64,000 nucleotides of DNA from an uncultured Clostridia bacterium (GTDB lineage: Bacteria > Bacillota > Clostridia > TANB77 > CAG-508): positions 1-64,000 of the forward strand of contig CALXAP010000008.1 in the NCBI GenBank assembly GCA_944386325.1, given 5' to 3'. Positions 1 through 8,616 of this stretch are shown piece by piece. Every line of letters begins with the position of its first letter. Position 1 is the stretch's first letter. The position numbers were made by a program, and so were the translations under genes. The notes under the pieces are model-generated. The model was not told the DNA's origin. It saw nothing but the letters and a program-made list of their open reading frames with translations, and searched no databases.

Positions 1-63
1 ATTTTTTTTATTTTATAAATTCATTTAAATAATATTATAGCATAACTTTTTTATCTGCATTTT

Positions 64-118
64 CGTATTCATTTTTTTATTAACCCTCCTAATATTAGTA
101 GCAAGATTAGGGTTATGA
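64..118 (-). pseudogene. prepilin-like N-terminal remnant
   Basis: Read on the minus strand, this stretch encodes ALITLILLLILGGLIKK and a stop. It matches the hydrophobic prepilin-type segment of the proteins at 15.2 and 41.6 kb, with the part between ILA and GGLIDK deleted. It joins directly onto an R3 repeat copy on its 5' side, so no start codon remains. I infer a decayed gene end. Confidence 0.45.
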
Positions 119-176
119 GTGCAACCTTCGGTTGCGGTGAATAGTGAATAGTGAATGGTGAATAATTAATAATTTA
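98..176 (+). repeat. R3 repeat copy
   Basis: R3 consists of TTAGGGTTATGAGTGCAACC, a small hairpin (GCAACC-TTCG-GGTTGC) and a run of GTGAATA-like units ending in AATTAATAATTT. Related copies lie near 21.85, 22.02, 42.69 and 42.89 kb. The remaining bases of 1-275 are AT-rich and show only the nrnA ribosome site near 263. Confidence 0.7.
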
Positions 177-275
177 AACCACATTATGTGTCAATAATTT
201 AAACCACATTATGTTTACTTTTTTGTTATTTTTTGCTATACTTATATTTGTTAATATTTAAACGGAGGTACTATT

Positions 276-1268
276 ATGGATACTATTTCAACTGAAAATT
301 TATCTAAAACTATGTTAAATGCAAATACTTTTGCAATTATTACTCACAAACGGCCAGATGGAGATGCCATTTCAAGTGCACTTGCAATATTTTGGTATTT
401 AATTGATTCTGGAAAAAGTAAAGATAATATTGATGTTATTATCCCTGAGTTTAATAATGATTTTTCTTTTATTCCAGGAATTGAATATCTAAAAAAATTT
501 AATACTAAAAAACATTATGACTTAGTAATAGTTGTTGACTGTGCTACTTTACATTTATTAAAAGGATGTAATATCTTAAAAAATGCAAAACAAAGTATTT
601 GTTTTGATCATCACGAAAAAACGTCAATAAATACTAATTATAGTTTTATTGATATACTTGCTCCTTCTTGTAGTGTAATTATTTATAAAATTCTTCCTTG
701 CACAAATAGAAATTTTCTGAACTGTGTTGCAATTGGATTAATTTCTGACACTATGAATTTAACTTTAAATGTGACAAATTCAGCAAAAAATATTATTAAG
801 GAACTAAAAAATTTTGGAATAGATATAAATTTTTTATTGTCTAAACTAAATTATAAAAATAATAGAACAATCCAATTAGTAAAAATTGCAAAAGAAAGAG
901 GATACTTTATTAATACAAAAAATAACTCTATTTTTTGTAGTTATTTATTTCAAAAAGATTTACTGGATTCTGAAAAAAGCTTAAATGAATTAAATCATAA
1001 AGCAATAATTTTCGAATTACAACAATTAATAAATAACAGTTCTTTAATTTTATTAATAGAAAATAATAAAGGAGAATTTAAAGGATCTTTGCGTACTCAC
1101 AACCAAAAAATAAATCTAAGTAATATTTGCCTAAAACTTGTAGAAAAAGGTAAAATAATTAAAGGAGGAGGGCACAGTTATTCAGCAGGATTTACAGCAA
1201 AGGGTAATTATAATGATATAATAAAATCTGTTGCATGTGAAATTATTACTAATATTAAAGAGTCATGA
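276..1268 (+). CDS. nrnA: DHH-family phosphoesterase (oligoribonuclease / pAp phosphatase, NrnA-like)
   Basis: Predicted cytosolic enzyme that degrades very short RNA oligonucleotides and, in this family, dephosphorylates 3'-phosphoadenosine 5'-phosphate. The 330 residues match the family length. Metal-binding motifs are visible: PDGD (27-30), VVDCA with D88, DHH (111-113) and D158. The C-terminal DHHA1 signature GGGH is at 297-300. GGAGG sits just before the ATG. The gene is monocistronic and is followed by a clear terminator. It holds one in-frame CGG arginine codon (351-353), which is rare in this genome. The exact substrate preference cannot be read from sequence. Confidence 0.85.
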   Translation: MDTISTENLSKTMLNANTFAIITHKRPDGDAISSALAIFWYLIDSGKSKDNIDVIIPEFNNDFSFIPGIEYLKKFNTKKHYDLVIVVDCATLHLLKGCNILKNAKQSICFDHHEKTSINTNYSFIDILAPSCSVIIYKILPCTNRNFLNCVAIGLISDTMNLTLNVTNSAKNIIKELKNFGIDINFLLSKLNYKNNRTIQLVKIAKERGYFINTKNNSIFCSYLFQKDLLDSEKSLNELNHKAIIFELQQLINNSSLILLIENNKGEFKGSLRTHNQKINLSNICLKLVEKGKIIKGGGHSYSAGFTAKGNYNDIIKSVACEIITNIKES

Positions 1269-1274
1269 TATTAT

Positions 1275-1310
1275 AAAATGGGTCAGATTAATCTGATCCA
1301 TTTTATTTTT
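1275..1310 (+). terminator. intrinsic terminator of nrnA
   Basis: AAAATGGGTCAGAT pairs with ATCTGATCCATTTT and is followed by TATTTTT. It may also serve the convergent hydrolase gene. Confidence 0.85.
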
Positions 1311-1325
1311 CTATTTATTTCAATT

Positions 1326-2036
1326 TTATTTACAAAATCTGTGATTTCCTATAGTTACAGTCATTGGTCTAGACCAAATCCATTTATTTGTAGCAGTGTT
1401 TGGATTAAAATAATATATTGCACCATATGTTGGATCCCAACCATTTAAAGCATCTTGTGCTGCTTTTTTTGCTGTACTATTTGGAGTTAAGTTAATTTGA
1501 CCATCACTTACAACATCAAAAGCACCTGACTGATATATCACTCCTGATATAGTATTCGGGAAAGATGAGCTTTTTACTCTATTTAAAACAACTGCAGCAA
1601 CAGCTACTTGACCTGCATATGGTTCTCCTCTTGCTTCACCATAAACTAATCTGCTTAATAAATTTAAATCACTACTATTACTGCTAGATGAACTAGAGCC
1701 ACTAGAAGAAGAAAATATTCCCATAGCTTTTAAAGTATTTGGTCCTGCTATACCATCTACTGCAAGTCCATTTTTTCTTTGAAAATATTTAACAGCATTT
1801 ACAGTTTGAGTTCCATATATTCCATCTATATTTCCATTATAATAACCCCATCTTTTTAATTTTGTCTGTATTTGTGTAACTTCACTACCTCTTGAGCCAT
1901 ATTTAGAAAGAGCTATTACAGAATTATTTGTAATAAAAATATCATAAGTATATAAAAGTGTAAATATAATAACTATTATCGAAATAAACGCTATAATTTT
2001 TGTAGTAATTTTTGAATTTTTTATTTTTTTAATCAT
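1326..2036 (-). CDS. SleB/CwlJ-like cell wall hydrolase with peptidoglycan-binding domain
   Basis: Predicted exported lytic transglycosylase-type enzyme acting on peptidoglycan, possibly spore cortex. Residues about 10-32 form an uncleaved membrane anchor or signal. About 45-105 is a PG_binding_1 domain (YGSRGSEVTQIQTKL, then DGIYGTQTVNAV and VDGIAGPNTL). A serine linker follows, and about 125-236 is the Hydrolase_2 (SleB) domain with YGEARGEPYAGQVAVAAVV, whose first Glu is the likely catalytic residue. The domain order is that of SleB. The germination role is inferred from the family, because vegetative hydrolases share this fold. AGAGGTGGAG precedes the ATG. The next gene, spoVB, is divergent. 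Confidence 0.8.
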   Translation of the reverse strand: MIKKIKNSKITTKIIAFISIIVIIFTLLYTYDIFITNNSVIALSKYGSRGSEVTQIQTKLKRWGYYNGNIDGIYGTQTVNAVKYFQRKNGLAVDGIAGPNTLKAMGIFSSSSGSSSSSSNSSDLNLLSRLVYGEARGEPYAGQVAVAAVVLNRVKSSSFPNTISGVIYQSGAFDVVSDGQINLTPNSTAKKAAQDALNGWDPTYGAIYYFNPNTATNKWIWSRPMTVTIGNHRFCK

Positions 2037-2150
2037 CTTTCTCCACCTCTAGCATTGTTTGAAATTTAAATTTATATAAATTCATATATTTTCCTTTGCA
2101 ATATATTGTCTCCTCTTATGGATTTTTTATACAAAAAAGGTGATAAATAA

Positions 2151-3647
2151 TTGAAAAAAATACAAGTTTTTTTATTTAATACTGTAATATTAATAATAAC
2201 TTCACTTATAATTAGCTCATGTTCAATGTTTTTTGATATATATGTTGCTAATAAAATTGGTAGTGAAGCTATAGGATTATTTGGACTAATTATGTCTGTA
2301 TACATGTTTGCAATGACTATAGCAAATTCTGGTATAAGTTTAGCTTCAACTAGAATTGTAGCAGAAGAACTGTCTTTAAATTCTGAATCTGGTGCTAAAA
2401 TTGCTATACGAAAATGTATATTGTATAGTTTATTTTTTGGTAGTATTGCTTGTATTCTTTTAGTAGTTCTTTCGCCAATCATATGTAAATACATACTACA
2501 TGACAGGATATCAAGTATAGTTTTATATATTATTGCTATAAGTTTACCATTTTCATCTGTTACTATATCAATAACAGGATATTTTACAGGTGTAAAAAGA
2601 ATATATAAAAATTCTCTTTATGATATATTTGGTTTGTTTATTAAAATAATTTTTATTGTTACTGGCTTTAAATTCTTTAATTATGAAAACATAGAATCAG
2701 CTTGCATAATATTAGTTGGAGCAAATACGCTTTCTGAGATATTTTCATTTATATTCTTATATATTTTATATTTTTTCGATAGTAGAAAAAATTTATCTAA
2801 AACTAGAAATGATAAAAATAATTATTTTAAAAGAATATTAAAAATATCATTGCCTGTTGCAATAACTTCATATGTAAGGTCAGGCTTATCTACTATAAAA
2901 CATTCACTAATTCCAATAAGACTTGAAAAGTCTGGTCTTTCTTGTGAAGCATCTTTATCTACATATGGAATGATAAATGGTATGGCAATGCCAATACTAA
3001 TGTTTCCTGCTCTTATTGTAAATTCTATTTCTAGTTTACTTATACCTGAATTTGCTCGTTATAACATAAAAAAAGATTTCAAAAGAATGAATGAAATAAT
3101 AAATATACTTTTTAGATTAGTAATTACATTTTCTATATGTATTATTGGAATATTTTTATTATTTCCAAATGAAATTTCTAAATTCACATATAATAATATA
3201 GAAATTGCAAAATTTGTTTTACTTCTTTGTCCTTTACTCTTATTCATGTATTTAGATCATGTAATTGATGCTATTTTAAAAGGTATAGATAAACAAGTAG
3301 GTGTAATGTTTTGTAATATCTTAGATTTATTTATAAGTATTTTTTTAATATACAATCTAATACCTATTTTTGGTATAATGGGATATATTATAGTAATTTA
3401 TATTAGCGAGTTTTTAAATTTTTCTGTTAGTTTATTTCAATTATATAAAGCAACTAAATTTAATCTGAATATTATAAAAGTATTAGTTATTCCTCTTATT
3501 TCTATTTTTATAACAATGATTATTACAACTAATTTATTTACTTATACCAATAATATTATTAATATTGTTTGTAATATAATTATTTTTATTTTAATTTATT
3601 TATTTGTTAATATATATTTAAATATTATCAAAAAAAAATTCCAATGA
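2151..3647 (+). CDS. spoVB: MATE/MOP-superfamily flippase, SpoVB-like
   Basis: Polytopic inner-membrane protein of 498 residues with roughly 12-14 hydrophobic segments. It belongs to the MOP flippase superfamily (SpoVB/MurJ/Wzx), which moves undecaprenyl-linked sugar precursors. Members like this are annotated as stage V sporulation protein B and act in spore cortex synthesis. The N-terminal pattern MFFDIYVANKIGSEAIGLFGL and a central ARYN stretch after ASLSTYGMINGMAMP fit the family. The start is TTG at 2151 behind AAGGTGAT, with no closer ATG. A SpoVB role rather than another flippase role is inferred from the sporulating host. Confidence 0.78.
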   Translation: MKKIQVFLFNTVILIITSLIISSCSMFFDIYVANKIGSEAIGLFGLIMSVYMFAMTIANSGISLASTRIVAEELSLNSESGAKIAIRKCILYSLFFGSIACILLVVLSPIICKYILHDRISSIVLYIIAISLPFSSVTISITGYFTGVKRIYKNSLYDIFGLFIKIIFIVTGFKFFNYENIESACIILVGANTLSEIFSFIFLYILYFFDSRKNLSKTRNDKNNYFKRILKISLPVAITSYVRSGLSTIKHSLIPIRLEKSGLSCEASLSTYGMINGMAMPILMFPALIVNSISSLLIPEFARYNIKKDFKRMNEIINILFRLVITFSICIIGIFLLFPNEISKFTYNNIEIAKFVLLLCPLLLFMYLDHVIDAILKGIDKQVGVMFCNILDLFISIFLIYNLIPIFGIMGYIIVIYISEFLNFSVSLFQLYKATKFNLNIIKVLVIPLISIFITMIITTNLFTYTNNIINIVCNIIIFILIYLFVNIYLNIIKKKFQ

Positions 3648-3665
3648 AATCTCATTGGAATTTTT
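3634..3665. terminator. bidirectional terminator
   Basis: AAAAATTCCAATGA and TCATTGGAATTTTT form a hairpin between the convergent spoVB and the first small paralogue. The spoVB stop lies inside it. Confidence 0.85.
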
Positions 3666-3672
3666 AGAATAG

Positions 3673-3984
3673 CTAATCATGCTCAGCATGTTGCTGAACT
3701 TTATAAAATTCTTTATCTCCTTCCTTAAAAATTTTTTTATCGTTATTTTCATCCTTTTTAAAACGATATGAAAAATAACAAGTTAAAGCTTTGTATATTC
3801 TGCTGTTTACTTTTTCCTTTTCTACCAAAATCCATGTAGATTTTTTTTGTAATACAGCTGAATTACTTTTTTGAAGTAGTTCAGAAACAATTATCCAATC
3901 CTCTTTAGTTAATGTGTAGACATACACATTAAGAGCGATTAAATTCTTAGCATTCTTAACTATTCTTTTGTTTGTAAACTGCAT
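3673..3984 (-). CDS. small protein, paralogue 1 of a tandem triplet
   Basis: Family not recognised. The 103 residues share a pattern with the genes at 4195 and 4670: LTKEDW near the start, then KKSTWI.V, KAL..YF.YRFKK and a final FY.VQ. No signal peptide or membrane segment is seen. It is basic, and a compact alpha/beta, possibly nucleic-acid-binding, fold is only a guess. It has its own promoter (4024-4052), AAGGAGG before the ATG, and a terminator. The conserved Trp and the YRFKK basic patch are the residues to watch. Confidence 0.7.
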   Translation of the reverse strand: MQFTNKRIVKNAKNLIALNVYVYTLTKEDWIIVSELLQKSNSAVLQKKSTWILVEKEKVNSRIYKALTCYFSYRFKKDENNDKKIFKEGDKEFYKVQQHAEHD

Positions 3985-4023
3985 ATAATTATACAGCCTC
4001 CTTTATAATTGTGATATAAATAT

Positions 4024-4052
4024 ATTATACTCTACATATTATGTAAAGTCAA
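4024..4052 (-). promoter_or_regulatory. sigma-A-type promoter of paralogue 1
   Basis: Minus strand: TTGACT, 17 bases, TATAAT. The spacer begins TTACATAATA, which is also found in the promoters of the other two paralogues. Confidence 0.8.
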
Positions 4053-4071
4053 TTTTAACAATTATAACATT

Positions 4072-4133
4072 TATTATTGAGCCGAAAAAATTATAAGATA
4101 TTATTATATCAAGTTCCTATAGCGTAAATTTTA
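4072..4133 (+). repeat. R1 fragment (right end)
   Basis: Matches the right end of the R1 element (ATTGAGCCGAAAAA...ATATTATTATATCAA...). The left arm and hairpin centre are absent. Confidence 0.65.
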
Positions 4134-4138
4134 ACAAA

Positions 4139-4176
4139 AAATCTCTAATATTATTAAATATTAGAGATTTTTTAGT
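4139..4176. terminator. terminator of paralogue 2
   Basis: AATCTCTAATATT pairs with AATATTAGAGATT and is followed by a T run. The terminator after the third paralogue (4630-4668) is nearly the same sequence. Confidence 0.8.
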
Positions 4177-4194
4177 ATAATAAACTACTTATTT

Positions 4195-4551
4195 CTAAAA
4201 TAGTTTACCATACCTTTTTTGAACAAGGAAAAAATTCATACCTTCCTTTTTCTTTACATATCGCTTATTATCTTTTGTTTTCTTAAAGCGATAATTAAAG
4301 TAATTAACAAGGGCGTCTACAACGTTTTCCGATAAAACATCTTGCGACACTTCTATCCATGTCCTTTTTCTGGATATCCGCACTTCCTGAGATCGTTTTT
4401 CCAGTACATCAATCACCTGCCATTCTTCTTTTGATAGTTTCTTCATATAATACTCAATTGTTTTTAATCTTGCTTGTGCAATGTTCGCAAGCATTTTTTC
4501 CCGTTCAATTTCCATTTCTTTTTCATTAATTTCAAGATTTTCTTTAGTCAA
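4195..4551 (-). CDS. small protein, paralogue 2 of a tandem triplet
   Basis: Unrecognised protein of 118 residues with the pattern of its neighbours: LSKEEW, then RKRTWIEV, DALVNYFNYRFKK and FFLVQK. A charged helical N-terminus (about 1-35, rich in Glu and Lys) precedes the shared domain. The start is TTG at 4551 behind AAGGAGGAG. Codon use is less AT-rich than its neighbours and includes two in-frame CGG codons (4378-4380 and 4501-4503), which suggests different ancestry or recent arrival. It is transcribed as a unit of its own from the promoter at 4585-4614. Confidence 0.7.
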   Translation of the reverse strand: MTKENLEINEKEMEIEREKMLANIAQARLKTIEYYMKKLSKEEWQVIDVLEKRSQEVRISRKRTWIEVSQDVLSENVVDALVNYFNYRFKKTKDNKRYVKKKEGMNFFLVQKRYGKLF

Positions 4552-4584
4552 AGTAATCTCCTCCTTAAGTCTTAGCTAATATAT

Positions 4585-4614
4585 ATTATAACATTTCTAA
4601 TTATGTAAAGTCAA
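4585..4614 (-). promoter_or_regulatory. sigma-A-type promoter of paralogue 2
   Basis: TTGACT, 18 bases beginning TTACATAATTA, then TATAAT. The proximal spacer is conserved with the two sister promoters. Confidence 0.78.
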
Positions 4615-4629
4615 ATACAAAAATCAATA

Positions 4630-4668
4630 AACCTCTAATATTATTAAATATTAAAGGTTTATTTTTAG
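4630..4668. terminator. terminator of paralogue 3
   Basis: AAACCTCTAATATT / AATATTAAAGGTTT hairpin followed by ATTTTT. It closely resembles the terminator at 4139. Confidence 0.75.
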
Positions 4669-4669
4669 A

Positions 4670-5224
4670 TTAATATATATCTTTTGCTATAACAGCATAT
4701 CTTACACCATTTAGATTAGCATTTACTATAATTAAATTATAATATTTTAATGCTAATTGTATTTTCTCAGTTAACAATCTACTAAAAACTAATACAATTT
4801 TTTTTCTAGAAACAATATATTTATATACAATCCAATCAAAAATCTCTTTTTCTGTCTCATTTAATTCTATAGTTCTCTTTTTCTGAATCATATAAAATTT
4901 TATTCCATTTTCTTCTACAATTCTATTTTTACCATTGATTTCTTTTTTTACCCTAAAGTGATAATAATCTACTAAAACTTTTTTTAACATTGGAGTTATA
5001 GAATTTACTCTTACTTTTATCCATGTAGATTTTTTTGATTTCATAGCAGATCTAGAATTATTGTCTAAATTTGTTATTAAATCAAATTCTTTTTTAGTTA
5101 ATTTGTTAATGTACTTTTTTATAAGCTTTAATCTCATCCATCCTAAAACATATTGAATCTTTTGCTTTTCCTTTCTTATTTTTTTTATAAAGTTCCGTAT
5201 CTTCATGTCTTCTGTGTAAAACAT
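4670..5224 (-). CDS. small protein, paralogue 3, with a second degenerate domain copy
   Basis: Unrecognised protein of 184 residues. Residues about 40-120 carry the family pattern: LTKKEF, SKKSTWIKV, KVLVDYYHFRVKK and FYMIQKK. The extra C-terminal half (about 121-184) looks like a worn second copy: LNETEKEIFDWI, then LVFSRLLTEKIQLALKYY and NGVRYAVIAKD line up with the first copy in the same order. This suggests an internal domain duplication. The start ATG follows AGAGGAGG. It has its own promoter and terminator, like its sisters. Confidence 0.68.
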   Translation of the reverse strand: MFYTEDMKIRNFIKKIRKEKQKIQYVLGWMRLKLIKKYINKLTKKEFDLITNLDNNSRSAMKSKKSTWIKVRVNSITPMLKKVLVDYYHFRVKKEINGKNRIVEENGIKFYMIQKKRTIELNETEKEIFDWIVYKYIVSRKKIVLVFSRLLTEKIQLALKYYNLIIVNANLNGVRYAVIAKDIY

Positions 5225-5259
5225 ATATTATAGCCTCCTCTAAAAAATTAATTACCATT

Positions 5260-5288
5260 ATTATATACTTTCTATTATGTAAAGTCAA
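5260..5288 (-). promoter_or_regulatory. sigma-A-type promoter of paralogue 3
   Basis: TTGACT, 17 bases beginning TTACATAATA, then TATAAT. This is the third copy of the same promoter block. Confidence 0.8.
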
Positions 5289-5318
5289 ACACAAAATAAA
5301 CTTTATATGTTTAATTTG

Positions 5319-5458
5319 TATTTATTCAGGAGTAGAATTAATATCTTCAATTTTTAAGAAATAGCTCTGTAGCGCGGGCGAACGCTGCTTTCCCCTACAG
5401 CTATTCTATTAGATTTTTTGTATTTTAGGTTTTATAGATTTTACCTCTTAATAGTTAC
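5319..5458 (+). repeat. R2 repeat, full copy
   Basis: R2 is about 140 bases. Its left end TATTCAGGAGTAGAAT is an imperfect inverse of its right end ATTTTACCTCTTAATAGTTAC. The palindromic core is GTAG-GCGGGCGAAC...CCCCTAC. MITE-like by shape, with no coding capacity. Confidence 0.7.
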
Positions 5459-5600
5459 TTCATTTTTTAGAAATAGCTATGTAGTGCGGGCGAACTTTGT
5501 TCGCCGCTACAATTATTCCATTAAATTTTTTACAATTTATAAACATGTTATTTGTTAAATATTATATTTTTCTATTCAGGTTTTATAGAATTACACCTTA
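5459..5600 (+). repeat. R2 repeat, second tandem copy
   Basis: Directly follows the previous copy: TTTTTAGAAATAGCT, then GTAGTGCGGGCGAAC TTTGTTCGCC, ending ATAGAATTACACCTTA. It is more worn at the ends. Confidence 0.6.
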
Positions 5601-5604
5601 GCTT

Positions 5605-5850
5605 TTAAGAACAACAATTTCTTTTTTTACTACATAACATATATATAGCTGTTAATGCTGCTAATAGTCCTAAAATTATAGCTAATACAATTATTGCACC
5701 TAAATTTAAGAACACTATTAATGCCAATGCTGCTCCTAATAAAATACCTATTGTAAACAATAATAAAGCTAATAATATAGCAAGTATTATTCCTAAACAG
5801 TTTCTTTTTTTATCTTTTTTGCAACAACTTATACTTATTTGTGGTTCCAT
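5605..5850 (-). CDS. small two-helix membrane protein, Cys-rich ends
   Basis: Unrecognised protein of 81 residues. Two long hydrophobic segments (about 19-42 and 46-70) with many Gly and Ala are flanked by a CCKKDKKRNC stretch and a terminal CSKKRNCCS. The repeated CC/KKRNC pairs at both ends suggest metal binding or disulfides on one side of the membrane, which is inference. I chose the ATG at 5850, which has AGGAGG 8 bases upstream, over the GTG three codons earlier that overlaps the ribosome site. Confidence 0.6.
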   Translation of the reverse strand: MEPQISISCCKKDKKRNCLGIILAILLALLLFTIGILLGAALALIVFLNLGAIIVLAIILGLLAALTAIYMLCSKKRNCCS

Positions 5851-5980
5851 ATACTCCACCTCCTATTCGAGAATGGTATACTACATTATATGTAAATTTA
5901 ATAAAAATGTGAGTCGATTATTGACTATTCACATTTTAAGCTCTATAATTATATTATTAAATTTTGAAAGAAGGGGTTTT

Positions 5981-6157
5981 ATGATACGGATTTATAAAAT
6001 GTTAAAAAACTTAAAACGTTGTATTATTTGTTTTTTTGAATTTTTAAACAATCCTGGAAAAGTAATTGATGAAATCTTTTACATTCCAGAAGTGTTTAAC
6101 CCCTTGGATAAATCAGAAATTGATGATATATTATCCAAAAAAGAAGCAATCCAATGA
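5981..6157 (+). CDS. small hypothetical protein
   Basis: 58 residues, family not recognised. It starts at 5981 behind AAGAAGGGG. Basic and aromatic at the N-terminus (KMLKNLKRCIICFF), then acidic (DKSEIDDILSKKEA). Its stop codon lies inside the hairpin at 6143-6172. Being closely packed with its own terminator supports a real gene. It contains one CGG codon. Confidence 0.5.
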   Translation: MIRIYKMLKNLKRCIICFFEFLNNPGKVIDEIFYIPEVFNPLDKSEIDDILSKKEAIQ

Positions 6158-6172
6158 TTGCTTCTTTTTAAT
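6143..6172. terminator. bidirectional terminator
   Basis: AAGAAGCAATC / GATTGCTTCTTTTT hairpin between the small + gene and the 3' end of the fab operon. Confidence 0.8.
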
Positions 6173-6945
6173 TAAATCCCCATTATTTCATATCCATTAT
6201 CAGCATAAATTACTTGCCCTGTAATACATCTTGACATATCACTAAATAAAAATGTTACAACATCTCCAACTTCTTCTTTTGTCACATTTCTTTTTAATGG
6301 AGCTCTTTTTTCAACAACATCTAATATTGTATTAAAATCTTTTATACCTTTTGCAGATAATGTTTTTATTGGTCCTGCAGATACTGCATTTACTCTTATA
6401 TTCTTATTTCCAAGTTCACTTGCTAAATATCTTACACTACTTTCAAGTGCTGCTTTTGCAATTCCCATAACATTATATCCATTTAAAACTTTTTCTGCTC
6501 CATAATAACTTAATGCTACTAAACTTGCATCATCACTTAACAAATCAATTTCATCTGCTATTCTAGCAACAGCAACAAAAGAATATGCACTTATTTCACA
6601 CGCATGTAAAAAACCTTCTCTTGATGTTTTAATAAAATCATTTCTCAAATCTTCTGTATTTGCATGTGCAATACTATGTAATATACAATCTATTCTGCCA
6701 AACTTTTCTTTTATCTTGTTAAAAGTTTCTTTTATTGCTTCATCATTTGATACATCACATTGATATAAAGTAGCATTTGGAATTTCTTCTAATAATTGTT
6801 TTGATTTTTCACCACTACTTTCTGAATTATATGTAAATATTATATTTTTTGCTCCAGCTTTATATGCTGATAATGCTGCTCCCCATGCAATACTCCATTT
6901 ATTTCTAATTCCCATAATCAGAACATTTTTACCTTCTAATATCAT
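6172..6945 (-). CDS. fabI: enoyl-ACP reductase FabI
   Basis: Catalyses the last reduction of each fatty acid elongation cycle, converting trans-2-enoyl-ACP to acyl-ACP with NAD(P)H. The 257-residue SDR fold has the FabI-type N-terminus GIRNKWSIAWGAA instead of the usual TGGxxGIG. The catalytic Tyr-x6-Lys is in YNVMGIAK, and the ending ITGQVIYADNGYEIMG is typical. It is the last gene of the operon, 16 bases after accA. Using FabI rather than the flavoprotein FabK is notable because many Clostridia carry FabK. Confidence 0.92.
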   Translation of the reverse strand: MILEGKNVLIMGIRNKWSIAWGAALSAYKAGAKNIIFTYNSESSGEKSKQLLEEIPNATLYQCDVSNDEAIKETFNKIKEKFGRIDCILHSIAHANTEDLRNDFIKTSREGFLHACEISAYSFVAVARIADEIDLLSDDASLVALSYYGAEKVLNGYNVMGIAKAALESSVRYLASELGNKNIRVNAVSAGPIKTLSAKGIKDFNTILDVVEKRAPLKRNVTKEEVGDVVTFLFSDMSRCITGQVIYADNGYEIMGI

Positions 6946-6961
6946 ATTTAACCTCCATTAT

Positions 6962-7747
6962 TTACATACTTCTATATTTATTATATCTTTTATCTAATAA
7001 TTCCTTTTTATCAATTTTTTTATATTCTTTATTGAAATTTTCTATTTCTTTTTTCATATCAGCAGAAATTTTCTCTACAGAAAATTTTTCATTTTCTATA
7101 TATTCATTTAATATTTTATCTATTTTTCCCATATCATATAAATCATTTGCTGTTAATTTCATGATATTAGCAGCTTCTTGGACTCTTGATGAATCTTTCC
7201 ATAATATACTTGCAAATCCTTCTGGTGAAAGTATAGAATATATTGCATTTTCAAGCATAATAACTCTATCTGCAACACCTATTGCAAGTGCACCACCACT
7301 TGACCCTTCTCCTATTACAAAAGCTAATATAGGAGTTTTAAGTCTAGCCATTTCTATTAAATTTTTTGCAATAGCCTCTCCTTGTCCTCTTTGTTCTGCC
7401 TCTATACCTGGATATGCACCTTTTGTATCTATAAAAGTAATTATAGTCCTATTAAATTTTTCTGCTTGTTTCATTAATCTTAAAGATTTCCTATAAGCCT
7501 CTGGATTTGGCATACCAAAATTTCTTAGTATATTTTCTTTTGTATTTCTACCTTTTTGCTCTGCTATTATTGTATATTTAGAATTGCCTATACTACCAAT
7601 TCCACAAACTATAGATTCATCATCTCTATAATATCTATCACCATGTAATTCTATGAATTCATCAAATATATTATCTATATAATCTAATGCTGTTGGTCTT
7701 GAAGATAATCGTGCAAGTTTAACTTTTTCCCATGCAGTTTTTTCCAT
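6962..7747 (-). CDS. accA: acetyl-CoA carboxylase carboxyltransferase alpha subunit
   Basis: Alpha half of the carboxyltransferase that makes malonyl-CoA with AccD. The 261 residues show the crotonase-like core ...[20 protein letters not shown], and [15 protein letters not shown] forms the oxyanion region. It lacks part of the longer N-terminal extension of proteobacterial AccA, as is usual in Firmicutes. I chose the ATG at 7747 because GGAGG lies six bases upstream. A start four codons earlier would put the ribosome site inside the gene. It follows accD in the operon. Confidence 0.92.
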   Translation of the reverse strand: MEKTAWEKVKLARLSSRPTALDYIDNIFDEFIELHGDRYYRDDESIVCGIGSIGNSKYTIIAEQKGRNTKENILRNFGMPNPEAYRKSLRLMKQAEKFNRTIITFIDTKGAYPGIEAEQRGQGEAIAKNLIEMARLKTPILAFVIGEGSSGGALAIGVADRVIMLENAIYSILSPEGFASILWKDSSRVQEAANIMKLTANDLYDMGKIDKILNEYIENEKFSVEKISADMKKEIENFNKEYKKIDKKELLDKRYNKYRSM

Positions 7748-7794
7748 TTTAACCTCCATTTTTTAGCTATTTTCATTTTTATTTATTAAATAAA

Positions 7795-8607
7795 TTAATC
7801 CTCATCTTTGTGCAATTTCAATAATTTTGATAATGTATTTTTCATATCTTTTCTATTAACAATCATATCTATAAAACCATGCTCTAGCAAAAACTCTGAT
7901 GTTTGAAAACCTTCTGGCAATTCCTGCTTGATTGTATTTTTTATTACTCTAGGTCCTGCAAAACCAATCATTGTTTCTGGCTCTGAAATTATAATATCTC
8001 CTAAGCTTGCAAAACTTGCTGTTACACCTCCATAAGTTGGATCTGTAAGTACTGATATGTATAACAATCCTGCTTCATCTAATCTTGCTAATGCAGCACT
8101 TGTTTTTGCCATTTGCATTAGAGATACAATTCCCTCTTGCATTCTAGCACCACCAGAAACACAAAATATAATTAGTGGTAATCTTTTTTCTATAGCTTTT
8201 TCTATCGAATATGTTATTTTTTCACCTACAACATATCCCATACTACCCATTAAAAAATTCCCATCCATTACGCAAATTACAGTTTCTTCATTATTTATTT
8301 TGCCTATTCCACATAAAACAGCTTCTTTTATTCCGGTTTTTTGTCTTAATAAATCAATTTTTTTACTATAATCTTCTATATTTAATGGATTTGGTGTTTC
8401 AATATTTAATTCAAACTCTGTAAATGTTCCCTCATCTACAATTTGTTTTATCCTTCTTCTGCTAGATAATCTAAAATGATATCCGCAATTTGGACATATA
8501 CTATAATTATTATGTACATCTTCTTTATACAATATTTCTTTGCATTTATTACATTTAACCCATTTTCCAACTGGTATATCTGGTACCTTAGTAATTTTTC
8601 TTTCCAT
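7795..8607 (-). CDS. accD: acetyl-CoA carboxylase carboxyltransferase beta subunit
   Basis: Beta half of the carboxyltransferase, 270 residues. The N-terminal zinc ribbon is complete, with C19, C22, C38 and C41 (KCNKCK...CPNCGYHF). The carboxyltransferase core follows, with [32 protein letters not shown] and [12 protein letters not shown]. Ten bases separate it from accC. The chain is intact and of normal length. Confidence 0.93.
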   Translation of the reverse strand: MERKITKVPDIPVGKWVKCNKCKEILYKEDVHNNYSICPNCGYHFRLSSRRRIKQIVDEGTFTEFELNIETPNPLNIEDYSKKIDLLRQKTGIKEAVLCGIGKINNEETVICVMDGNFLMGSMGYVVGEKITYSIEKAIEKRLPLIIFCVSGGARMQEGIVSLMQMAKTSAALARLDEAGLLYISVLTDPTYGGVTASFASLGDIIISEPETMIGFAGPRVIKNTIKQELPEGFQTSEFLLEHGFIDMIVNRKDMKNTLSKLLKLHKDED

Positions 8608-8616
8608 AATTTTCTC

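Noticed and set aside
110-175. CRISPR-like or satellite array from the GTGAATA units
   Set aside because: Units are seven bases without spacers and recur as part of the R3 repeat; no cas genes in the window.
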